Numbered from the stretch's first letter, positions 9,193-19,081 are shown. The stretch: DNA of 64,000 nt from Nitrospinaceae bacterium (GCA_029261655.1 JAJDAY010000026.1:264362-328361); one strand, 5' to 3'. Notes: generated from the letters alone by a model not told the origin. Numbers and translations: made by a program.

Positions 9193-10956
9193 TTAAATAG
9201 TTGGACCCCTATCCTTTTTGTACTCATGAATTCCCCGTGCGATAGATTCAGCCAGCCTGTCCAGGTAGACTGACTTTCGCAACCTTTTTTCTTCACGCGA
9301 ATTCGTAATGAACCCCACCTCCACAAGAATGCTCGGCATTTTGGTGTCGTGGAGGACAAAGAAAGGCCCTTCTTTAACGCCGAGATCTTTCACTTTAGAA
9401 TATCTCTTTTTAATCGAACTGTGCAGACGTTCCTGGACATGCCCCGCCAATAGGGCCGAATCGTTGATTTTTGTGGTGCTGATGAGGCTGGCTAAAATTT
9501 CCTGGACCTGATCGTCTTTTACGGAATGCACCAGGTCGCCATTTTCACGAGCCGCGGTCTCTTTAGCCTGCTCACTGTTCGCGTTGCCCAGATAATAAGT
9601 CTCTATTCCATGTGCCGAGAGGCGCTTCGCCGCATTGACGTGGACGGAGACAAACAAATCGGCTTCGTTTTCATTGGCAATCCCGCCTCTTTCTTCCAAA
9701 GGAATAAAAGTATCGTCCGTTCGTGTGAGGATCACCTGATAACCGTAGCGGGACTCCAGGATTTTTTTCAAGCGCTTGGAAATTTTCAGGTTCACATCCT
9801 TTTCCAATAGACCGTGCCGGCTTGTTGCGCCATTGTCCTTGCCGCCATGACCGGGGTCAATCACGATAAGAGGAACTTCCCGCCTGACCACTCTTTTTGC
9901 ACTGGGTGAAATTGCGACTGGAACCGGTTTGACGATGGCCGCAATATTGCCTTTTGGAATAGCTTCAGTCTTTTTGAGGTTGGCGGTTGATTTAGTTTCT
10001 TTAGGTTTAACCGCAATGGGCTTAACCGCAATTTCTTTTCGGGCAACGACCACCGGTTGTTTATCCTGAGCAATCAGGTCAACAATGGTTTTCCCACCTT
10101 CCTGCCTGATGGTAGTTTTTATTTCTCCCGGTATCTCCAATACCAGGCGACTGGTGGTTTTATCAAATTGACTCACACGCAATCGTTTGAGCGTACCGTT
10201 CCCGAATTCAATATCTTTTTGGATGTGTTTGTCCAGCTTGGTATTCAAAAAATTAAAATACACTCGATCGGGGTTGCTCAACCGATTCTGAGTTATTTTT
10301 GCATGACCGCTGGTATGAATCACAACCTGCGTTGAATTGGGCAGTTGACTGTAGTTGATTTTCTTTATAAGGGCAGGCCCTACCCCATCAGCCTTTGCCT
10401 GGGTGATCGGCCGGGGTTTCACATAAGGGACCGTCGCCTGCCTGAGCTTTTTCGCTTTAGCGAACTGATCTCCTTTGGGAAAATCCTGGAGAATTTTTTC
10501 AAACGAGTCCAAGGCCTCTGAATATTTTTTCTTATCAAAATTAATTTTACCCTGATAAAGCAAGGCGTCATCCGTCAACCGTCCTGCCTTGAATTCTGAA
10601 ATCACTTTATAATAAAAATGCAACGCCTTTTCCCTATCGCGGGAATTTTTCGCCACTCCATAAAGTTGATGATAAAGCCTGGCCACATTGAACAAAGATT
10701 TATAGGCGTGGGAACTGGATGGATAATTTTCATAAACGGCGACAAACTTATTAATGGAAGCCATCCATTGATGCCGATAGGCTTGTTTTTTCCTCGAACC
10801 TTTCAGAGAATAATAACTTCCCTGAGCTTTCTGGTACATCGTCTCAACCGATTGCGCGCGCGAATCCCTGGCTTTTGCTTCAGGAAAAGTCCCGAAAAAC
10901 AAAACAACAGCCATCAACAAACACGATGCAATTTTTTTAATATCAAATACAGGCAT
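9193..10956 (-). CDS. N-acetylmuramoyl-L-alanine amidase with AMIN and TPR-like regions
   Basis: A 587-residue periplasmic cell-wall hydrolase that cuts the amide bond between muramic acid and the stem peptide, typically during cell separation. A signal peptide (1-29) is followed by a helical TPR-like segment (about 38-180), an AMIN domain (about 196-280) for septal or envelope targeting, a lysine- and proline-rich linker, and an Amidase_3 domain from about residue 364. Zinc-ligand motifs are visible: IDPGHGG, the Glu in LLEKDVNL, and SVHVNA; the catalytic Glu lies in ILVEVGF. The N-terminal TPR extension is longer than in E. coli AmiC and suggests a protein-protein contact role. Confidence 0.92.
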   Translation of the reverse strand: MPVFDIKKIASCLLMAVVLFFGTFPEAKARDSRAQSVETMYQKAQGSYYSLKGSRKKQAYRHQWMASINKFVAVYENYPSSSHAYKSLFNVARLYHQLYGVAKNSRDREKALHFYYKVISEFKAGRLTDDALLYQGKINFDKKKYSEALDSFEKILQDFPKGDQFAKAKKLRQATVPYVKPRPITQAKADGVGPALIKKINYSQLPNSTQVVIHTSGHAKITQNRLSNPDRVYFNFLNTKLDKHIQKDIEFGNGTLKRLRVSQFDKTTSRLVLEIPGEIKTTIRQEGGKTIVDLIAQDKQPVVVARKEIAVKPIAVKPKETKSTANLKKTEAIPKGNIAAIVKPVPVAISPSAKRVVRREVPLIVIDPGHGGKDNGATSRHGLLEKDVNLKISKRLKKILESRYGYQVILTRTDDTFIPLEERGGIANENEADLFVSVHVNAAKRLSAHGIETYYLGNANSEQAKETAARENGDLVHSVKDDQVQEILASLISTTKINDSALLAGHVQERLHSSIKKRYSKVKDLGVKEGPFFVLHDTKMPSILVEVGFITNSREEKRLRKSVYLDRLAESIARGIHEYKKDRGPTI

Positions 10957-11129
10957 TCAAAAAGTTAGCTTAAGGGGTGAAAAAATAAAAATAACGGCAA
11001 CGCCAAAAATGATAAACCTCATGAAAACAGTCGGCCGTCTTTCCTTAACCGTTTAATTTCATTACAGTTCTAGACTATAACACTTTTTAAAAAAGGGGTC
11101 AATATAGATAGGATCGGAAAATCAATGAC

Positions 11130-11861
11130 TTACACGCCTTTTTCCAGGCGTTCGGCCAGAAACGGGGGAAGACCGCTTTTGAGGATCTTTTTTTGCGTGG
11201 TCGCGAAGTCGTATTCGTAGCGCTGGTACTCAATGGTTTTTCGGGTGGAATCATAAATAACAAACGCCGGTTTGGGGTTGTCGTCCCGCGGTTGCCCCAG
11301 ACTGCCCACGTTGATGATATAGCGATGGTCGGGTTCGAGGTCCCATTTTGTCGGTGAAATACAATCGGTGATCGCTCCATCCTGATCCTGCTCGATGATG
11401 ACAGGCTGGTGAGAATGCCCCAGAAAACACAGCGGAGTCGAGAAATGATCGAAATTGATTTTTCCATCCTTGCGCGAGACCACATAATGCCATTCTTCAG
11501 GCTCATGGGGAGATGAGTGGACCCAATGGACACCGTCCGCCACTTTTTCTGTGGGAAGTCCTCTCAGGAATTTTTTATTTTTCGGGGTCAATTTCCGGCG
11601 GGTCCAGAGACAGGCCTTATAGGCGTACGAATTCATATAGGTGAGTTCGGTCTTTCCCACCACGGCATAATCGTGATTGCCGCTCAGGGCGATGTCCGCG
11701 TTTTCCCGAATCCAGTCCACGCAGGCATTGGGGTCGGGTCCGTAACCCACCAGATCCCCCAGAAAAACTTTTTTATCGTGCGCGATGGTTTGGATGATTT
11801 CTGAAAAACTTTGTAACGATTCGAGGTTGCTGTGCAGGTCTGAAAAAATGAGGTATCTCAT
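11130..11861 (-). CDS. Calcineurin-like metallophosphoesterase
   Basis: A 243-residue soluble phosphoesterase of the YfcE/ApaH-like superfamily. All metal-binding blocks are present: SDLHSN near the N-terminus, GDLVGYGP (35-42), GNHD, a central His in HWVHSSPHE, and GHSH followed by NVGSLGQPRD. The family includes phosphodiesterases and diadenosine tetraphosphatases; the substrate of this one is not predictable. It begins 19 bases after nusB ends and probably belongs to the riboflavin-nusB transcription unit. Confidence 0.85.
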   Translation of the reverse strand: MRYLIFSDLHSNLESLQSFSEIIQTIAHDKKVFLGDLVGYGPDPNACVDWIRENADIALSGNHDYAVVGKTELTYMNSYAYKACLWTRRKLTPKNKKFLRGLPTEKVADGVHWVHSSPHEPEEWHYVVSRKDGKINFDHFSTPLCFLGHSHQPVIIEQDQDGAITDCISPTKWDLEPDHRYIINVGSLGQPRDDNPKPAFVIYDSTRKTIEYQRYEYDFATTQKKILKSGLPPFLAERLEKGV

Positions 11862-11879
11862 TGCAAGGTAAAAACAGGA

Positions 11880-12314
11880 TCACCCAATGGGTGACTGAAC
11901 GATGCCCCGGTTCATTTCTTTATAAATTTTATCCAGAATGCCATTGATAAAATCCGGGGATTCTTCACTGCCGTATTTTTTGGCGATTTCTACCGCTTCG
12001 TTGATGACCACTTTAGGAGGGATGGTTTGACTGTGTTTTAATTCACACACTCCGAGGCGCAAAATATTACGGTCGATCACCGTCATCCGGTCAAGCGCCC
12101 AGTGTTCGCTGTATTTTTTCAGGACGAGGTCGATCTCTTTCATATTGTCGATCACTTTGGAGACCAGTTCCTCCATGAATTCCTTGACCTCTTCCTGGCA
12201 GGAAAGCCGGTCCGCAAAAGAATCCATTTGGTCCTTGAAACCCGCCTCGTTGAATTCAAGCTGATAAAGAAACTTTAAAGCCAACTCTCTGGAAAATCTT
12301 CGTTTGCCCATCAA
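11880..12314 (-). CDS. nusB: Transcription antitermination factor NusB
   Basis: A 144-residue all-helical RNA-binding protein that acts with NusE (S10) in rRNA antitermination. It starts with the typical RRFSRELALKFLYQLEF and contains WALDRMTVIDRNILRLGVCEL and the conserved C-terminal VVINEAVEIAKKYG..ESPDFINGILDKI. Length is normal for the family. It sits 13 bases after ribH, a gene order (ribH-nusB) conserved in many bacteria, so co-transcription with the riboflavin genes is likely. Confidence 0.96.
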   Translation of the reverse strand: MMGKRRFSRELALKFLYQLEFNEAGFKDQMDSFADRLSCQEEVKEFMEELVSKVIDNMKEIDLVLKKYSEHWALDRMTVIDRNILRLGVCELKHSQTIPPKVVINEAVEIAKKYGSEESPDFINGILDKIYKEMNRGIVQSPIG

Positions 12315-12327
12315 TCAATCATCCCGG

Positions 12328-12795
12328 TCAAATTTTCTTGTACAGGTTTGCCATTTCAATGGCGGCAAGAGCTGTTTCCGCCCCCTTATTGCCCGATTTG
12401 GCGCCCGCCCGTTCAATCGCCTGTTCCAGATTTTCCGTGGTCAGAACTCCGAATAATACCGGAATGGACGATTCCATCGCCAGCGTTCCCACGCCCTTTG
12501 CGGCCTCACCGGCGACATAATTAAAATGGGACGTGGCCCCCCGGATGACCGCACCCAGACACAAAATGGCGTCGTATTTTTTTTTGGAACACATTTTTTT
12601 AGCCGTCATGGGAATTTCAAAAGCGCCGGGAACTTTGACCACGTCGATGTCCTTGTCTTTTACTCCATGACGAACCAGCGTGTCAACGGCGCCATCCACC
12701 AGACGGCTGGTTATGAAATCGTTGAACCTGCTGACCACAATGCCAAATTTCAACCCGCCGGCGTTCAAGTCACCCTCAATATTATTAGCCATCAA
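12328..12795 (-). CDS. ribH: 6,7-dimethyl-8-ribityllumazine synthase
   Basis: A 155-residue lumazine synthase that condenses 5-amino-6-ribitylaminouracil with dihydroxybutanone phosphate, the penultimate step of riboflavin synthesis. It usually assembles as a pentamer or 60-mer. Visible family blocks are [38 protein letters not shown] (with the catalytic His) and [15 protein letters not shown]. Length is typical. It lies 35 bases downstream of ribBA in the riboflavin operon. Confidence 0.96.
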   Translation of the reverse strand: MMANNIEGDLNAGGLKFGIVVSRFNDFITSRLVDGAVDTLVRHGVKDKDIDVVKVPGAFEIPMTAKKMCSKKKYDAILCLGAVIRGATSHFNYVAGEAAKGVGTLAMESSIPVLFGVLTTENLEQAIERAGAKSGNKGAETALAAIEMANLYKKI

Positions 12796-12830
12796 TCTTC
12801 CTTGTTGTCTTTATTTTCTCACCCCAATGT

Positions 12831-14042
12831 TCAGGAAATGTTCTTCATCAAATGACCCATTTTTTGTGTCTTGGTTCTCAGGTACTTGATATTGTCTTTT
12901 CTCGGACTGACTTCAATGGGAACCCGTTCCACCACTTCCAGTCCATAACCTACCAGCCCCACAATTTTCCGGGGGTTGTTCGTCAGCAGGCGGATCTTGC
13001 TCAAACCCAGTTTTTGCAGGATCTGCGCTCCGATTCCGTATTCGCGTAAATCGGGCTTGAACCCCAGAGCCTCGTTTGCCTGCACGGTGTCCTTACCCTC
13101 GTCCTGCAGGGCATAGGCTTTCATTTTGTTGACGATGCCAATGCCGCGCCCTTCCTGATACAAGTACAATAAAACACCGAGACCTTCTTCACCGATCATT
13201 TCCATGGACTTTTTAAGCTGATCGCCACAGTCACAGCGGAAGGAACCAAATACGTCGCCGGTCAGACACTGGGAATGAACGCGAACCAGAGTCGGCACGT
13301 TCGGGTCGATGTCGCCTTTCACCAGCGCGATATGGATCTGATCGATTAAAACGTTCCTGAAAACCACGGATTTAAACTCCCCAAACTCCGTCGGCAGTAT
13401 GGTCGAGACCTGTTCTTCCACCAGAGTTTCCCGTTGCAGGCGGTATTCCGCGAGATCTTTGGTGGTGATCATTTTCAAACCGTGCTCTTTGGCAAACGCC
13501 GTCAATTGCGGGACACGGGCCATGGTCCCGTCGTCATTCATGATTTCACAGATAACGCCATAGGGGGACAGGCCTGCCAGCCGGGATATATCCACGGATG
13601 CTTCGGTTTGCCCCATGCGCACAAGAACACCGCCGTCTTTGGCCCGCAAAGGAAAAATATGGCCGGGTTTGACCAGATCTTTTTTTTCGGTCGCAGGGTC
13701 AATGGCGACCTGAATGGTTTTCGCGCGGTCGGCGGCAGAGATTCCCGTCGTCACACCCTCTCTGGCGTCTATCGAAATAGTAAACGGTGTTTCAAAAGCG
13801 GATTGGTTGTCATCCACCATCATGGTCAACCCCAGTTCCCGAGTTCTTTTTTCCGTAAGAGTCAGACAAATCAGACCCCGCCCGTATTTTGCCATGAAGT
13901 TGATGGACTCAGGCGTGATCTTTTCGGCGACGATCATTAAATCGCCTTCGTTTTCCCGGTCCTCATCGTCGACGATGATGATCATTTTGCCTTCTTTAAT
14001 ATCGTCGATGGCAGAATCTATGGTACTGAACACGTCACTCAT
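12831..14042 (-). CDS. ribBA: Bifunctional dihydroxybutanone phosphate synthase / GTP cyclohydrolase II
   Basis: A 403-residue fusion supplying both precursors of riboflavin. The RibB half (about 1-203) has the acidic metal site [12 protein letters not shown] and the [11 protein letters not shown] block. The RibA half (about 208-403) has the zinc cysteines in [18 protein letters not shown] and the catalytic loop [11 protein letters not shown]. Both halves look intact. It follows ribE by 10 bases. Confidence 0.96.
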   Translation of the reverse strand: MSDVFSTIDSAIDDIKEGKMIIIVDDEDRENEGDLMIVAEKITPESINFMAKYGRGLICLTLTEKRTRELGLTMMVDDNQSAFETPFTISIDAREGVTTGISAADRAKTIQVAIDPATEKKDLVKPGHIFPLRAKDGGVLVRMGQTEASVDISRLAGLSPYGVICEIMNDDGTMARVPQLTAFAKEHGLKMITTKDLAEYRLQRETLVEEQVSTILPTEFGEFKSVVFRNVLIDQIHIALVKGDIDPNVPTLVRVHSQCLTGDVFGSFRCDCGDQLKKSMEMIGEEGLGVLLYLYQEGRGIGIVNKMKAYALQDEGKDTVQANEALGFKPDLREYGIGAQILQKLGLSKIRLLTNNPRKIVGLVGYGLEVVERVPIEVSPRKDNIKYLRTKTQKMGHLMKNIS

Positions 14043-14052
14043 AACTCTTTCC

Positions 14053-14706
14053 TTAAATAAATCCTTTTTGCCGGAGCAGGTCCAGCGAAACTTTTTGGCC
14101 TGTTCCAGAAGAACCCATCAGGGTCTCACAGGCTTTATAAACGTATTTACCAATCATATCACATTCGATATTTACCAAGTCACCGATTTTGCGCGTGTTC
14201 ATATTGGTATGGGTATGCGTGAACGGAATAACCGATACGGTGAACCGATTGTCCCGGCAGGAAAACACGGTCAGGCTGATTCCGTCAATCGCAATCGATC
14301 CTTTCTCGATGATATAGGGTCCGAGTTCGGCGGGATGTTCAAAGCGAATCAGGATTTCTCCGCTTTTGTGTTCAATGTCCACCACCTTGCCCATTTGATC
14401 CACATGACCCGAAACAAAATGACCGCTTATTTTTTGCGAAGGCGTGAGCGACCGTTCGATATTAACCCTTGCCCCTTCCTTGATTTCCATGAAGCCGGTC
14501 CGGCTCAAGGTCTCTGTGCTGATATCCACGATAAAATACTGCTCTCCAAAATCACGAACGGTGAGGCAAACGCCGTTGACGGCGATGCTTTCTCCCAGCT
14601 CAAAATCATTAAAGCCCGGTTCCGTACGAATCGTCATTTCGGCTTTTTCATCTGAACGAATGATTTTCTCCACAGTCGCCAGAGTCTGAATAATTCCACT
14701 GAACAT
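14053..14706 (-). CDS. ribE: Riboflavin synthase alpha chain
   Basis: A 217-residue enzyme that dismutates two lumazines to riboflavin. It shows the internal duplication typical of the family: two beta-barrels each with a 'NGVCLTV / IDGISLTV' strand and a 'SGHVD / GKYV' region, beginning with the hallmark MFSGII. The last twenty residues form the trimerisation helix. Length and start agree with the family. It lies between ribD and ribBA on the same strand. Confidence 0.96.
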   Translation of the reverse strand: MFSGIIQTLATVEKIIRSDEKAEMTIRTEPGFNDFELGESIAVNGVCLTVRDFGEQYFIVDISTETLSRTGFMEIKEGARVNIERSLTPSQKISGHFVSGHVDQMGKVVDIEHKSGEILIRFEHPAELGPYIIEKGSIAIDGISLTVFSCRDNRFTVSVIPFTHTHTNMNTRKIGDLVNIECDMIGKYVYKACETLMGSSGTGQKVSLDLLRQKGFI

Positions 14707-14749
14707 TTTTTAATTTCCTCTAACTTGAGTTTGAACTTTTACAAGTCTG

Positions 14750-15868
14750 TTAAAAATATCCTTCCAGCAGTAAATCGTTGCCGATGGGATTCACGGTCAT
14801 GTTTTTTATTTTAAAAGCATCCGCAAGGCGCCGGATGCCTTTCCCGCCCAAGGGTCCGGGAGCGTCTTTTCCGCCAATCAAAACAGGAGCGATAAAAACC
14901 ATGAGCTTGTCAACGATGCCTGCGTCCAGAGCACTGGCATTCACCTCGCCTCCCCCCTCAATCAGCACGGAGGTGATGTCTTGATCCCCCAGGGCCTGCA
15001 TCAAACATTTTAAGTCCACTTTGCCTTTATTTTCCTTGAGGACGAGAATATCAATTCCCCGGCGAGTCAGCTCTTTTCTCCGTGAAGCGGGAAGGCCCTT
15101 GCCCGTGACATAAAACACGCGCTGTGTATCGGCGTTCTTGAACACATTGGATTTTAGAGGGACAAGAAATTCATTGTCCAGAATAACACGAACAGGGTGT
15201 TTGACGATGGCCGACTTTTTCTTAAGCCGTGTGGTTAAAAAAGGATCGTCCTTCACAATGGTTCCCGCGCCGGCCACAATCGCGTCCACCTCATTGCGGA
15301 TATGATGAACTTTTTCTCTGGCCTTAGCACCTGTAATCCATTGGGATTCTCCTGAGCGGGTGGCAATTTTTCCATCCAGGGAAATCGCGGTTTTTAACAC
15401 AACAAATGGGTGGCCTGTTTGGACAAACTTTATAAAAATCTCGTTCAGCCGTTCACATTCTTTTCTAAGAACACCCGTCACCACCTGCACGCCATTTTTC
15501 TTCAATTGACGAAAACCTTTCCCGCTTACCAGATGGTTTGGGTCGCGCATCCCTGCGATGACTCTTCGGACTCCGGCGGAAAGTATCGCCTCGGTGCAGG
15601 GGGGCGTTTTTCCAAAATGACAGCAGGGCTCAAGGTTGACATACAGGTCCGCGCCTCTTGCTTTATCTCCGGCCTTCCTGAGCGCTTCTATTTCAGCGTG
15701 CGGAAGTCCCGATTTCCGATGGTACCCTTCCCCCACCACGCGGCCCTTTTTCACTACCACCGCGCCGACCATCGGGTTGGGAGACGTTCTCCCCTGCCCT
15801 TTCAAAGCCAGTTCCAAAGCGCGCCGCATAAAAATTTCGGTTTTTTTTTCAGTCAAGAGATTCGCCAT
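14750..15868 (-). CDS. ribD: Bifunctional riboflavin deaminase-reductase
   Basis: A 372-residue enzyme for the second and third steps from GTP. The N-terminal cytidine-deaminase-like domain (about 10-150) carries the zinc motif HAEIEA and PCCHFGKTPPC. The C-terminal reductase domain has SLDGKIATRSGESQWITG and the NADPH-binding VLIEGGGEVNASAL. It is the first gene of the minus-strand riboflavin unit ribD-ribE-ribBA-ribH-nusB. A TATAAT-like box lies about 50 bases upstream; no FMN riboswitch is recognisable there. Confidence 0.96.
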   Translation of the reverse strand: MANLLTEKKTEIFMRRALELALKGQGRTSPNPMVGAVVVKKGRVVGEGYHRKSGLPHAEIEALRKAGDKARGADLYVNLEPCCHFGKTPPCTEAILSAGVRRVIAGMRDPNHLVSGKGFRQLKKNGVQVVTGVLRKECERLNEIFIKFVQTGHPFVVLKTAISLDGKIATRSGESQWITGAKAREKVHHIRNEVDAIVAGAGTIVKDDPFLTTRLKKKSAIVKHPVRVILDNEFLVPLKSNVFKNADTQRVFYVTGKGLPASRRKELTRRGIDILVLKENKGKVDLKCLMQALGDQDITSVLIEGGGEVNASALDAGIVDKLMVFIAPVLIGGKDAPGPLGGKGIRRLADAFKIKNMTVNPIGNDLLLEGYF

Positions 15869-15917
15869 GAAAACCTTCGTATTCTATTTAAACCGGATCA
15901 GGAATTCGTGAGGTGAG

Positions 15918-15923
15918 ATTATA
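15918..15923 (-). promoter_or_regulatory. Candidate -10 box of the riboflavin operon
   Basis: On the minus strand this is a perfect TATAAT placed about 50 bases before the ribD start. The matching -35 region is poor and overlaps a hairpin, so activation or weak expression is possible. Confidence 0.35.
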
Positions 15924-15935
15924 GCAAATGAGAAA

Positions 15936-15950
15936 CCAGCGTGACGCTGG
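15936..15950 (-). terminator. Hairpin between motB and ribD
   Basis: CCAGCG and CGCTGG pair perfectly over a three-base loop and are followed on the minus strand by TTTCTC. It may end the mot transcript before the riboflavin promoter, but the T-run is short. Confidence 0.4.
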
Positions 15951-16075
15951 ACCCAATATTAACGTACGATGAGTTTATAGCTTTTCGGGGCTGTTGAACT
16001 GAGCGTTCCCATCCTATCCCCTCAGTACATAAAAGCTAATGAAAAGAATATCCAAAGCGTCAGCTCACTTTTCTT

Positions 16076-16090
16076 CCCCACGTAGTGGGG
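16076..16090 (-). terminator. Hairpin directly after the motB stop
   Basis: CCCCAC and GTGGGG pair with a three-base loop immediately after the motB stop codon. On the minus strand it is followed by AAGAAAAG, not a T-run, so it may protect the mRNA end rather than terminate. A very similar hairpin follows the CBS gene at 34340. Confidence 0.35.
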
Positions 16091-16900
16091 TCACCCGCCC
16101 CGGCGTATGATATCCACCATTTGTTTTCGGATGCTCCCCCGCTGGTAAACAATTTCAATCCTGCGGTTGATGGCGCGGTTGGTGGGGCTGGTATTTGGAA
16201 CCTTGGGACGAAACTGGGCCAACCCTTCGATAGAAAGGTTCTCAGCGGAAAATCCCGATTCGACGAACATACGCGCGACTTCAGCGGCACGGGAAGCGGA
16301 TAGCTCCCAGTTTGAAGGAAATCTATCGGTCCGAATGGGAGTGTCGTCGGTGTGCCCTTCGATCTTCACCTTGTAATTGAACTGATTGAGAAGATCAAAA
16401 ACCTGCTTGATCACATGGACGCCTTTTTTATTCACGGTGGCGGTTCCCGGAGAGAACAAGACGATATCGGATACCGTGATAACCGCTCCGCGCTCGTCCG
16501 ATGAGACTTGCACCTGGCCCCCCAGCTTATTTTTGTAAACGAACTCTTCCACTTCGGAGGCGATTTCCTCGATTTCCTTGGCCACCATCGCGCCAACTTC
16601 ATCGACGGCCTGAAGGCTCTGTTCATTAAGCACCGCGGATATGACCTCCAACCCCTGCCGCGTTCCCGCTTCAGGAATATCATCTGTACCCAACGCGGTT
16701 TTAAGAGATTGCTTTACCAGACGCCATTTTTCATCCTCAATGGACCCCATAGCAAAAAGCAGAATGAAGAAAACCATGAGCAGGGTGACAAGATCGGCAA
16801 AAGTCATGACCCATGCGGGGCTTCCTTCCTCACAATCACACCCGTCATCTTCATCCTCTTCATCAGCAGGATCGGGATTTTTTTTCTCTTCTTCGGCCAT
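16091..16900 (-). CDS. motB: Flagellar motor stator protein MotB
   Basis: A 269-residue stator subunit. An acidic cytoplasmic head (1-25) precedes one membrane helix (about 33-52) in FADLVTLLMVFFILLFAMG, where D36 is the proton- or ion-carrying Asp. The C-terminal OmpA/MotB domain anchors the stator to peptidoglycan (IEGHTDDTPI, NWELSASRAAEVARM, NRRIEI). An internal segment follows the membrane helix as the plug. It is 6 bases downstream of motA; both are needed for torque. Confidence 0.93.
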   Translation of the reverse strand: MAEEEKKNPDPADEEDEDDGCDCEEGSPAWVMTFADLVTLLMVFFILLFAMGSIEDEKWRLVKQSLKTALGTDDIPEAGTRQGLEVISAVLNEQSLQAVDEVGAMVAKEIEEIASEVEEFVYKNKLGGQVQVSSDERGAVITVSDIVLFSPGTATVNKKGVHVIKQVFDLLNQFNYKVKIEGHTDDTPIRTDRFPSNWELSASRAAEVARMFVESGFSAENLSIEGLAQFRPKVPNTSPTNRAINRRIEIVYQRGSIRKQMVDIIRRGG

Positions 16901-16906
16901 AATCAG

Positions 16907-17707
16907 TTATTTCTTCGCAGGTTTTTTATCGCCTTTGCCATCATCTTTACCGGCTTTTTTCCCATGATAGGAATCGAGATAATTTTCCAGAACATCTTTC
17001 ATGAACCGTGGATTCACCCCTTTACGAATATAAGAAATGCCTTCCAGAACCAGATTCATTTCCAGAGTTTCAGTCGAGCTACGACGCTTCAGCTTCACAG
17101 TCATGGGAATAAAAAACAGATTGGACATGACCGCCCCATAAAAAGTGGTGATCAAGGCAATGGCCATTTTAGGTCCCACCGAATCCACGTCTGAGAGGTC
17201 GGCGAGCATCTGAATCAAACCGATCAAAGTTCCTACCATGCCAAAAGCGGGGGCAAAAGCTCCCATTTGATTGAAAATTTCCCAACCGTCTTTATGAGAT
17301 TTTTGAATCTGCTTGATTTCCCGTTTGAGCAGGGCGTTGACCGTCGCCTCATCTTTTCCATCCACGGTCATTTCCAGGCCCTTTTTCAAAAACTCGTTGT
17401 CGATATCCTTGAGTTTGGACTCAATCGCCAGCACACCGCCCTTCCTGGCCACGTTACAAACATCGACCATAGATTCAATGAGCTGATAATGGTCAGATTT
17501 TTTGACCATGAATACCCTGATAAACAGTCCCATCACCTTCACCACTTCATTCATCGGAAAGGCGATGAAAATAGCCGCCATGGTTCCGCCAATAACAATC
17601 ATGGCTGAAGGGGCCGACCAGAACAGGGCCAGTCCACTGTTCATCAGAATAGATATCAAAACCAATCCGATACCGGCTACGATTCCAGCTAAAGTTGCAA
17701 TATCCAT
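16907..17707 (-). CDS. motA: Flagellar motor stator protein MotA
   Basis: A 266-residue membrane protein with four hydrophobic helices: two near the N-terminus (about 5-22, 32-52) and two after the cytoplasmic loop (about 150-172, 182-204). The TM3-TM4 portion contains GAFAPAFGMVGTLIGLIQML and GPKMAIALITTFYGAVMSNL, typical of the PomA/MotA family. The loop is charged and should contact FliG. The C-terminal tail is lysine-rich. It lies three bases after the regulator gene and is translated just ahead of motB. Confidence 0.93.
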   Translation of the reverse strand: MDIATLAGIVAGIGLVLISILMNSGLALFWSAPSAMIVIGGTMAAIFIAFPMNEVVKVMGLFIRVFMVKKSDHYQLIESMVDVCNVARKGGVLAIESKLKDIDNEFLKKGLEMTVDGKDEATVNALLKREIKQIQKSHKDGWEIFNQMGAFAPAFGMVGTLIGLIQMLADLSDVDSVGPKMAIALITTFYGAVMSNLFFIPMTVKLKRRSSTETLEMNLVLEGISYIRKGVNPRFMKDVLENYLDSYHGKKAGKDDGKGDKKPAKK

Positions 17708-17710
17708 AAA

Positions 17711-19081
17711 TTAAGTGGGTTGTTTGATTTTAACGGCGCCGTCAATAGGGTCCACGGCATGAAACTTTAAAATTTTATTGAGAATATCTGCGTTCAAAAC
17801 CGTCCCTTTCATCAACAGATTGATGCCGGATTCGGAATATATATTTGAAGCCAACTCCATGCCCTCAACCAGGGCAAATACCGAGCAGTCCAGGGTCTTA
17901 TCCTGTTCAGGACCCATTTGGGTGTGCGCGAATTTTCCCAGAAAGTCCATGACCTGTTCATCAAAGAATTTCCCGCAAAACGGGGCCATGACATCCATAG
18001 CGTCCAGAGGACTGTCTTCGGGAAAAGAAATTCTGAAATGGTCATAATAACTGGCGGCGGAAACGATTCTCGAACCCACGGGAATCCGGTCTCCATATAA
18101 CTTGTCAGGAAACCCCGACCCATCGACATTTTCATGCAGGTGCCGGATAATGTTGGCGATCATTTCAAATCCGGGAAATCCCTTGAGAAGCATCTCACCC
18201 ACCAGGGGATGGTTGGTTTGCGACCGGTTTTTCCCTTCATCCAGAGCTTCGATCCTTTTCTCCATCGTCGGCAGGGCGGCAATTCCCAATTCATGTAATC
18301 TGGCGGCTGTTTTGATGTTACGGATCTGGTAATCGGTGAGATCCATTTTCTCCGCGATAAACATGGCGATTTTCGCCACCCGATCCACATGCCCGCGATG
18401 TTCGGGCTGACGCAATTCGATGATATTGACGAGAAGAGCCTCGGTCGATTCAAAACGGCGGCCGAGTTCGTCTACCATGGAAGAAATCTGGGAATTCTTT
18501 TCTTCCAACTGGGTATTTAAATTCTTCATCTCCTGGAGATTGGCGCCAAGATATCTCTTGTCGGTCTGGAGTTCCTGATTCAGGTCGGCGACTTTTTTAT
18601 GAAATGCCTTCAGTTGGCCAAGCGCTTCCTCCAGTTGCTGATTTTTTTCATGAATGGTGGTGTCCTGCCTGGCCACCCGCAAAACAGAGTTCACGGCAAA
18701 CAAAAACTCGCCTTGCTTAATGGGCTTGGAAAGATAACCTTCGGCTCCGGCGGAACTGGCCTTACCGGCAACATCCGTTTCCGGGTCATGATCCGACATG
18801 AGGATCACCGCGCATCGCGGATATTTTCTCCGGATCTCCCTGCAAACCTTAAACCCGTCCGTATCTCCATCCAACTGGGCATTGCAAAGAACAATATCCA
18901 CAGCCTCTTTCTGCATTCTCTGAAGCCCCTGTTCACTCGTTGCCGAATGAAGCACTTCAACCGCATTGGAATCATAGGAATGATCAATGATTTCGACAAC
19001 CATCCGGGAAAGTTCGGGGTCCTGGTCGATACACAGAATTTTTTTAGCGAGTCCTTCGATATTCAAAAACCGAGTCTCCAT
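17711..19081 (-). CDS. Degenerate receiver plus degenerate HD-GYP-like protein in the mot operon
   Basis: A 456-residue protein with a CheY-like domain (about 14-137), a coiled coil (about 145-207) and a HD-GYP-like domain (about 211-405). In the receiver the usual phosphorylated Asp aligns with N67 (VLCNAQLDG), although K119 of SKP remains. In the second domain the HD pair is H263-E264, the following Lys is Ala, HHE reads LHE (315-317), and the Asp of the later AD pair is S344; H231, H291 and the DGSGFP loop remain. Active HD-GYP proteins hydrolyse cyclic di-GMP; this one has probably lost both phosphorylation and normal catalysis. It is the first gene of the unit with motA and motB, so a role in controlling motor function is an inference. 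Confidence 0.8.
   Translation of the reverse strand: METRFLNIEGLAKKILCIDQDPELSRMVVEIIDHSYDSNAVEVLHSATSEQGLQRMQKEAVDIVLCNAQLDGDTDGFKVCREIRRKYPRCAVILMSDHDPETDVAGKASSAGAEGYLSKPIKQGEFLFAVNSVLRVARQDTTIHEKNQQLEEALGQLKAFHKKVADLNQELQTDKRYLGANLQEMKNLNTQLEEKNSQISSMVDELGRRFESTEALLVNIIELRQPEHRGHVDRVAKIAMFIAEKMDLTDYQIRNIKTAARLHELGIAALPTMEKRIEALDEGKNRSQTNHPLVGEMLLKGFPGFEMIANIIRHLHENVDGSGFPDKLYGDRIPVGSRIVSAASYYDHFRISFPEDSPLDAMDVMAPFCGKFFDEQVMDFLGKFAHTQMGPEQDKTLDCSVFALVEGMELASNIYSESGINLLMKGTVLNADILNKILKFHAVDPIDGAVKIKQPT

Noticed and set aside
13714-14655. 313-codon plus-strand frame opposite ribBA and ribE
   Set aside because: Antisense to two clear riboflavin genes.
15869-16090. FMN riboswitch before ribD
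   Set aside because: None of the conserved RFN element blocks can be found in the short leader.
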